DNA of 9,684 bases from the NCBI GenBank assembly GCA_023445705.1, contig JAEXKM010000106.1:1-9684 (forward strand). Reading direction: 5' to 3'. The first letter of the stretch is position 1; each line of letters opens with the position of its first letter. This DNA comes from Pseudomonadota bacterium. GTDB lineage: Bacteria > Pseudomonadota > Alphaproteobacteria > Caulobacterales > Caulobacteraceae. This document shows, in pieces, positions 6,635 to 9,684 of the stretch. The translations under genes were made by a program, and so were the position numbers. Under the pieces are notes generated by a model. That model ran no database searches and had not been told where the DNA came from. It saw only the letters and a list, made by a program, of their open reading frames with translations.

Positions 6635-8178
6635 AAGGCGGGCTGCGCGCCTCGACCAGCTGGCTCCACACCTGGACGGGCCTCGTCTGCGGCTGGCTGG
6701 TGTTCGCCATCTTCGCCACCGGCACGGCCAGCGTCTTCCGCCACGAGATCGAGGCCTGGTCGCGCCCCTCGCTCTCCGCCCACGTCGATCCCGCCGCCGC
6801 CCTGCAGCGCGCCTACGACCACGTCCTGACGGTCGCCCCCGACGCCAGCATCTTCTCCGCCGCCGCGCCCAACTCCCAGGAGCGCGACATGCAGAGCTAC
6901 TGGGCCACGCCGACCGGCTACACCCTGGCCGAACTCGATCCAGCCACGGGCGCAGAGGTCGCCGGCCCCAAGACCGCGGGCGGCGAGCTCTTCTACCGCT
7001 TCCACTTCGAACTGATGGCCCCCTATCCCTATGGCCGTCTCGCGGCCTGCCTGGCGGCCGTCTTCTTCGTCAGCGCGGTGATCAGCGGGGTCATCACCCA
7101 CAAGCGCATCTTTTCGGACTTCTTCACCTTCCGGCCCGAGAAGGGCGGTCAACGCGCCTGGCTGGACGGCCACAATGTGCTGGGCGTCCTGGCCCTGCCT
7201 TTCCATCTCTTCATCGCCTTCACCGGCATCATCACCCTCGCGACCACTTTCATGCCCTTCGGCATGCTGGCCGAGTACGGCAAGAATCTGCCGGCCTTCT
7301 ACGCCGACGCCGCGCCCGAGACCCGCGACCTGCCCCAGCCGACCGGGCGCCGCGCCGTCATGGCGCCGCTGGCCCCGATGATCGCCCAGGCGCAGGAGAA
7401 GCTCGGCGGTCCCGTCCTGCGCCTGACCGTGAACAATCCTGGCGACGCGGCCGCGCGCGTCATCCTTCATCGCGACAATTCCGGCCGCCTCAGCCGACCC
7501 GTCCATGCAGCGACCTTCGACGGCGTCACCGGACGGCTGATCTCGGTCACGCCGCCGCCCGGCCCGGCCATGGCCACGAACGATCTGCTCTACGGCCTGC
7601 ACATGGGCGAGTTCTCCGCCTCGGCCCTGCGCTGGCTCTACTTCTTCGGCGGTCTTTCCGGCTGCGGCCTGATCGCCTCGGGCCTGGTGCTCTGGACCGT
7701 CTCCCGCCGCCGCAAGTTGCCGGACCCTGCCCGGCCCTATTTCGGCTTCCGCCTGGTGGAGGTCATGAACGTCGGGGTGGTGATGGGGATCGTCCTGGCC
7801 ATCGCCAGCTTCTTCTGGGCCTCGCGCCTGCTTCCGGCCGAGCTCGCCGCCGACCGACCGGCCTGGGAAGGGCGCGTGTTCCTGGGCGTGTTGGCCGCCA
7901 CCATCCTCTACAGCGCCCTACGGCCCCAGCGCCGAGCCTGGAGCGAAACCGCCTGGGCTGCGGCCTTCATGTTCGCCGCCGTACCGCTGATCTCGGCCTT
8001 CACCGGCGGACGCAACCTGCCCCGTTCGCTGGCCGAGGGCGACGGCGCCATGGTCGCGCTCGATCTGGTCATGCTGGCTCTGGCCGCTGGCTTCGTCTTC
8101 ATGGCCCGGCGCGCCGCTCGCGAACCGGCGCCCGCCGCGCCCAAGCGCCGCGCCACGCCCGCTCCGGCCAAGGGATAG
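6631..8178 (+). CDS. PepSY-associated TM protein (PiuB-like), probable inner-membrane ferric-chelate reductase
   Basis: A 515-residue polytopic inner-membrane protein of the PepSY_TM/PiuB family. Characterised relatives such as FoxB and FpvG of Pseudomonas are linked to reductive iron release from siderophores. The N-terminal helix (about 14-36) begins with the family motif SWLHTWTG (10-17). A periplasmic region follows (about 37-135), with H38 and the FYRFHFEL segment (121-128). The second and third helices (about 136-156 and 184-207) flank H157, H181 and H192, and a second periplasmic PepSY-like region spans about 215-320. H324 in GLHMGE precedes the helix at about 333-356. Four more helices (about 379-398, 414-430, 440-458, 474-492) and an Ala/Pro/Lys/Arg tail finish the chain. 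The conserved His residues at helix ends are good heme-ligand candidates. The GTG start is fixed by GGGAGG (6619-6624), six bases upstream, and by the GTGA overlap with DUF3649. Reductase function is inferred from relatives and operon context. Confidence 0.87.
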   Translation: MKGGLRASTSWLHTWTGLVCGWLVFAIFATGTASVFRHEIEAWSRPSLSAHVDPAAALQRAYDHVLTVAPDASIFSAAAPNSQERDMQSYWATPTGYTLAELDPATGAEVAGPKTAGGELFYRFHFELMAPYPYGRLAACLAAVFFVSAVISGVITHKRIFSDFFTFRPEKGGQRAWLDGHNVLGVLALPFHLFIAFTGIITLATTFMPFGMLAEYGKNLPAFYADAAPETRDLPQPTGRRAVMAPLAPMIAQAQEKLGGPVLRLTVNNPGDAAARVILHRDNSGRLSRPVHAATFDGVTGRLISVTPPPGPAMATNDLLYGLHMGEFSASALRWLYFFGGLSGCGLIASGLVLWTVSRRRKLPDPARPYFGFRLVEVMNVGVVMGIVLAIASFFWASRLLPAELAADRPAWEGRVFLGVLAATILYSALRPQRRAWSETAWAAAFMFAAVPLISAFTGGRNLPRSLAEGDGAMVALDLVMLALAAGFVFMARRAAREPAPAAPKRRATPAPAKG

Positions 8179-8182
8179 TCCG

Positions 8183-8491
8183 ATGCAGTTCCTCGGCTTC
8201 GCCGCAGCCCCGCTTTGCTTCATCGCCTTCGCGACCGCGGCCCTTTCCATGGACCGCCATCACCGACAGGTGGTGGGAAGCGCTTGCCCAGCCCCCCTGC
8301 GAGGCCACCTGCGCGCGTTCAGCGCCGCGCTCATCGCCCTCGCCGCCGCGATCTCGGCCCTGGGCGGCGGCGTCTCGTTCGTCACCGGCGTGCTCAGCGC
8401 CGGAGTGGCGGGCGGGGCGGTGGTCGGTGTGCTCAATCTCCGCCCGCGGGTCCTCAGCAGGCTCCTGCCTAGAACCGCCGCCGCACGCTGA
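8183..8491 (+). CDS. DUF3325 family small membrane protein (iron-uptake associated)
   Basis: A 102-residue membrane protein resembling DUF3325. The first helix (about 4-22) ends in the family signature LSMDRHHRQV (21-30), a His pair placed at the membrane surface. Two further hydrophobic segments lie at about 44-62 and 66-86, followed by a basic C-terminus (RPRVLSRLLPR). AAGGGA (8170-8175), which runs up to the PepSY stop codon, is placed 7 bases before the ATG, and only 4 bases separate the two genes. The family is found almost always next to PepSY-TM and DUF3649 genes. A metal- or heme-related role for the His pair is plausible but untested. Length is normal for the family. Confidence 0.82.
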   Translation: MQFLGFAAAPLCFIAFATAALSMDRHHRQVVGSACPAPLRGHLRAFSAALIALAAAISALGGGVSFVTGVLSAGVAGGAVVGVLNLRPRVLSRLLPRTAAAR

Positions 8492-8539
8492 GCCGCCGGC
8501 ACCGATGACGAAAACCTCTACTTTCGGGACGCTCCAAAC

Positions 8540-9184
8540 ATGCTGAAAACGCCCTCGCTAGCGCTCGTCGCCGCCCTTCTGGTCTCGGGCTCGGCCACCG
8601 CCCACGAAGTCTGGCTGGAGCGTGACGGCTCAGGCCCCGCCCGCGTCTATCTGGGCGAACCGGCCGAGCCCGTCCCGCCCGGTGGCGACCCGGAGTTCGC
8701 CAACCTGAAGAAACCGGTGGTCTTCACCGACAATCCGGCCGCCCCCGCCGCCCTCACCCGCAAGGCCGATCATATCGAGGCGGCGGTCGCCGGCTCCGGT
8801 GACGTGCGCGCCAAGGACGACACTGTGTTCGAACCCTGGAAGTCCGGCGATAAGTTCGAAGGCGCGGCCTTCTACGCCCGCGCGGGTCGTACCGAGACCA
8901 GGACCGCCCTGGATCTGGAGATCGCGCCCGTCGCCGCCGGCGCCGACACCTTCCTGGTCATCTGGAAGGGTCAGCCCCTGGCCGACGCCTCGGTCAACCT
9001 CGTCAATCCGGATCGCTGGTCCAAGAGCTTCAAGACCGACGCCGCCGGCAAGGTGACCATCCCCACCGAATGGAACGGCCGCTATCTCCTGGCCGTCAGC
9101 CATCCCGTCGAAGGCGCCGCCAAACTCGGCGGCAAGGATGTCGGCAAGGTCTGGCACACCTCCACCCTGACCTTCGTGAAGTAA
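8540..9184 (+). CDS. DUF4198 family exported protein, possible periplasmic metal-handling component
   Basis: A 214-residue exported protein resembling DUF4198 (related to the NikM-like nickel/cobalt uptake accessory domain). A signal peptide (1-21, cleavage ATA|HE) would leave His22 as the mature N-terminus, directly before EVWLERDG. A free N-terminal His can chelate metal by its amino group and imidazole. Other conserved-looking histidines are His188 in AVSHPV and His206 in KVWHTSTLTF, near the C-terminus. The middle (about 100-175) reads as beta-rich and includes GQPLADASVNLV (145-156) and a DAAGKVTIP turn (167-175), as in carboxypeptidase-regulatory-like beta-sandwich repeats. There is no membrane anchor after cleavage. 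The gene lies 48 bases after DUF3325 in the same direction; its ribosome binding site is weak (GGGA about a dozen bases upstream). Its place at the end of the uptake operon suggests periplasmic handling of the imported metal; this is inference. Confidence 0.8.
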   Translation: MLKTPSLALVAALLVSGSATAHEVWLERDGSGPARVYLGEPAEPVPPGGDPEFANLKKPVVFTDNPAAPAALTRKADHIEAAVAGSGDVRAKDDTVFEPWKSGDKFEGAAFYARAGRTETRTALDLEIAPVAAGADTFLVIWKGQPLADASVNLVNPDRWSKSFKTDAAGKVTIPTEWNGRYLLAVSHPVEGAAKLGGKDVGKVWHTSTLTFVK

Positions 9185-9221
9185 GGGGCTGAATGGCCGG
9201 GCCTCTCGGCCCGGCCGCCCC
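9185..9221. terminator. Strong GC hairpin between convergent genes, probable bidirectional terminator
   Basis: GGCCGGGCC (9195-9203) and GGCCCGGCC (9208-9216) form a perfect 9-bp stem around a TCTC loop. An outer GGGGC/GCCCC pairing (9185-9189 with 9217-9221) can extend it across a small internal loop. It fills most of the 42-base gap between the stops of the DUF4198 gene and the RTX gene. No T-run is present on either side, so it may act as a stalling or transcript-stabilising structure rather than a classical intrinsic terminator. Confidence 0.6.
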
Positions 9222-9226
9222 CGCAA

Positions 9227-9684
9227 TCAGATCGCCGTGATCCAGCCGCCCGTCAGGCCGGACATCTGCACGTCGACTAGGGTGAGCTGACCCCCGCCGG
9301 TCAGAGTGATGACGGTGTCCGCCCCGACCTGGGCGACGCTGTAGGCCCCGCCGCCCAGCAGGCCGACTCGGTCGCCTTCGGCGAAGTTGAAGTCCAGCAC
9401 GCGATCCATCCCGCCCCCCGCGAAGGTGACGAAGAGGTCAGCGCCGGCGCCGCCGACCAGGATGTCGTCCCCGAGGTCGCCGCTCAGGCGATCGTCGCCG
9501 TCGCCGCCGGACAGGACGTCGTCGCCCTGGCCGCCATGCAACTGGTCGTTCCCGGCTCCGCCGTACTGGGTGTCGTCGCCGCCATTGCCCTGCAGGAAGT
9601 CCGCGCCGATGTCACCGAACAGCACGTCGCCATCGGCGCCGCCGAACAGGGCGTCGTCGCCCTGCCCTCCGCGCAGTACGTCCG
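9227..9684 (-). CDS. RTX calcium-binding secreted protein, C-terminal part (cut by window edge)
   Basis: The last 151 codons of a minus-strand gene that remains open through the window end; the N-terminal part and any catalytic domain lie outside. Nine consecutive nonapeptides of the GGxGxDxLx type occupy the complement of 9428-9670. Examples are GGQGDDALF, GGAGNDQLH, GGQGDDVLS and GGAGADLFV. Such repeats form a calcium-bound parallel beta-roll after export. After them comes DRVLDFNFAEGDRVGL and a tail ending GGGQLTLVDVQMSGLTGGWITAI in two short beta-like blocks, as in serralysin/RTX C-termini read by type I secretion systems. Several repeats lack an ideal Asp (for example GNGGDDTQY and GDIGADFLQ), as is usual at array edges. 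Whether this is a protease, lipase, adhesin or structural protein cannot be told. It converges with the iron operon and need not be related to it. Confidence 0.88.
   Translation of the reverse strand, partial: DVLRGGQGDDALFGGADGDVLFGDIGADFLQGNGGDDTQYGGAGNDQLHGGQGDDVLSGGDGDDRLSGDLGDDILVGGAGADLFVTFAGGGMDRVLDFNFAEGDRVGLLGGGAYSVAQVGADTVITLTGGGQLTLVDVQMSGLTGGWITAI

Noticed and set aside
6406..7602. 398-codon minus-strand frame opposite DUF3649 and PepSY
   Set aside because: Gly/Arg/Glu-rich shadow frame with no family resemblance; the + strand genes have motifs, membrane helices and ribosome binding sites.
9428..9670. Tandem 27-base periodicity that could be taken for a DNA repeat or CRISPR-like array
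   Set aside because: The period matches nine-residue RTX repeats in the minus-strand reading frame; units differ in sequence and no spacers exist.

Overview
The window is GC-rich, densely packed bacterial chromosome. An outer-membrane TonB-dependent receptor, a DUF3597 protein, an RTX-type secreted protein and the strong G/C third-position bias all point to an alphaproteobacterium, most likely Caulobacterales (Caulobacter or Phenylobacterium type). This assignment is an inference from gene content and composition; there is no rRNA or other marker gene in the window.

Left part (1-1339): a 5' inverted repeat, a small DUF3597 protein on the + strand, and a class I SAM-dependent methyltransferase on the - strand. 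The two genes converge on a near-perfect 12-bp stem-loop that probably ends both transcripts.

Middle-left (1340-4142): a 139-bp divergent intergenic region with two abutting palindromes leads into a tight three-gene + strand unit. It encodes an alpha/beta hydrolase of the cofactor-free haloperoxidase/perhydrolase type, a DUF4126 membrane protein, and a MerA-like FAD/pyridine-nucleotide disulfide reductase. The reductase starts at a GTG that overlaps the DUF4126 stop codon.

Right part (4143-9184): a 117-bp intergenic region with a Fur-like dyad precedes a five-gene + strand operon. The order is TonB-dependent siderophore receptor, DUF3649 small membrane protein, PepSY-TM (PiuB-like) inner-membrane protein, DUF3325 small membrane protein, and DUF4198 exported protein. 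The first three genes are coupled by stop/start overlaps. This looks like a complete importer-plus-reductase module. The receptor would bring a ferric chelate into the periplasm, and the PepSY protein with its two small partners would process it, probably by reduction at the inner membrane. The DUF4198 protein could handle the released metal. The gene set is recurrent in Proteobacteria, but the individual roles of the DUF proteins are poorly defined.

Right edge (9227-9684): a convergent - strand gene is cut by the window end. Its visible C-terminal part holds nine RTX calcium-binding nonapeptides and a type I secretion-like tail. A strong 9-bp GC hairpin lies between it and the iron operon.

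No tRNA, rRNA, CRISPR array, insertion sequence or attachment site was seen. The window mostly reads as ordinary chromosome; its most interesting part is the metal-uptake operon with its poorly characterised membrane partners.
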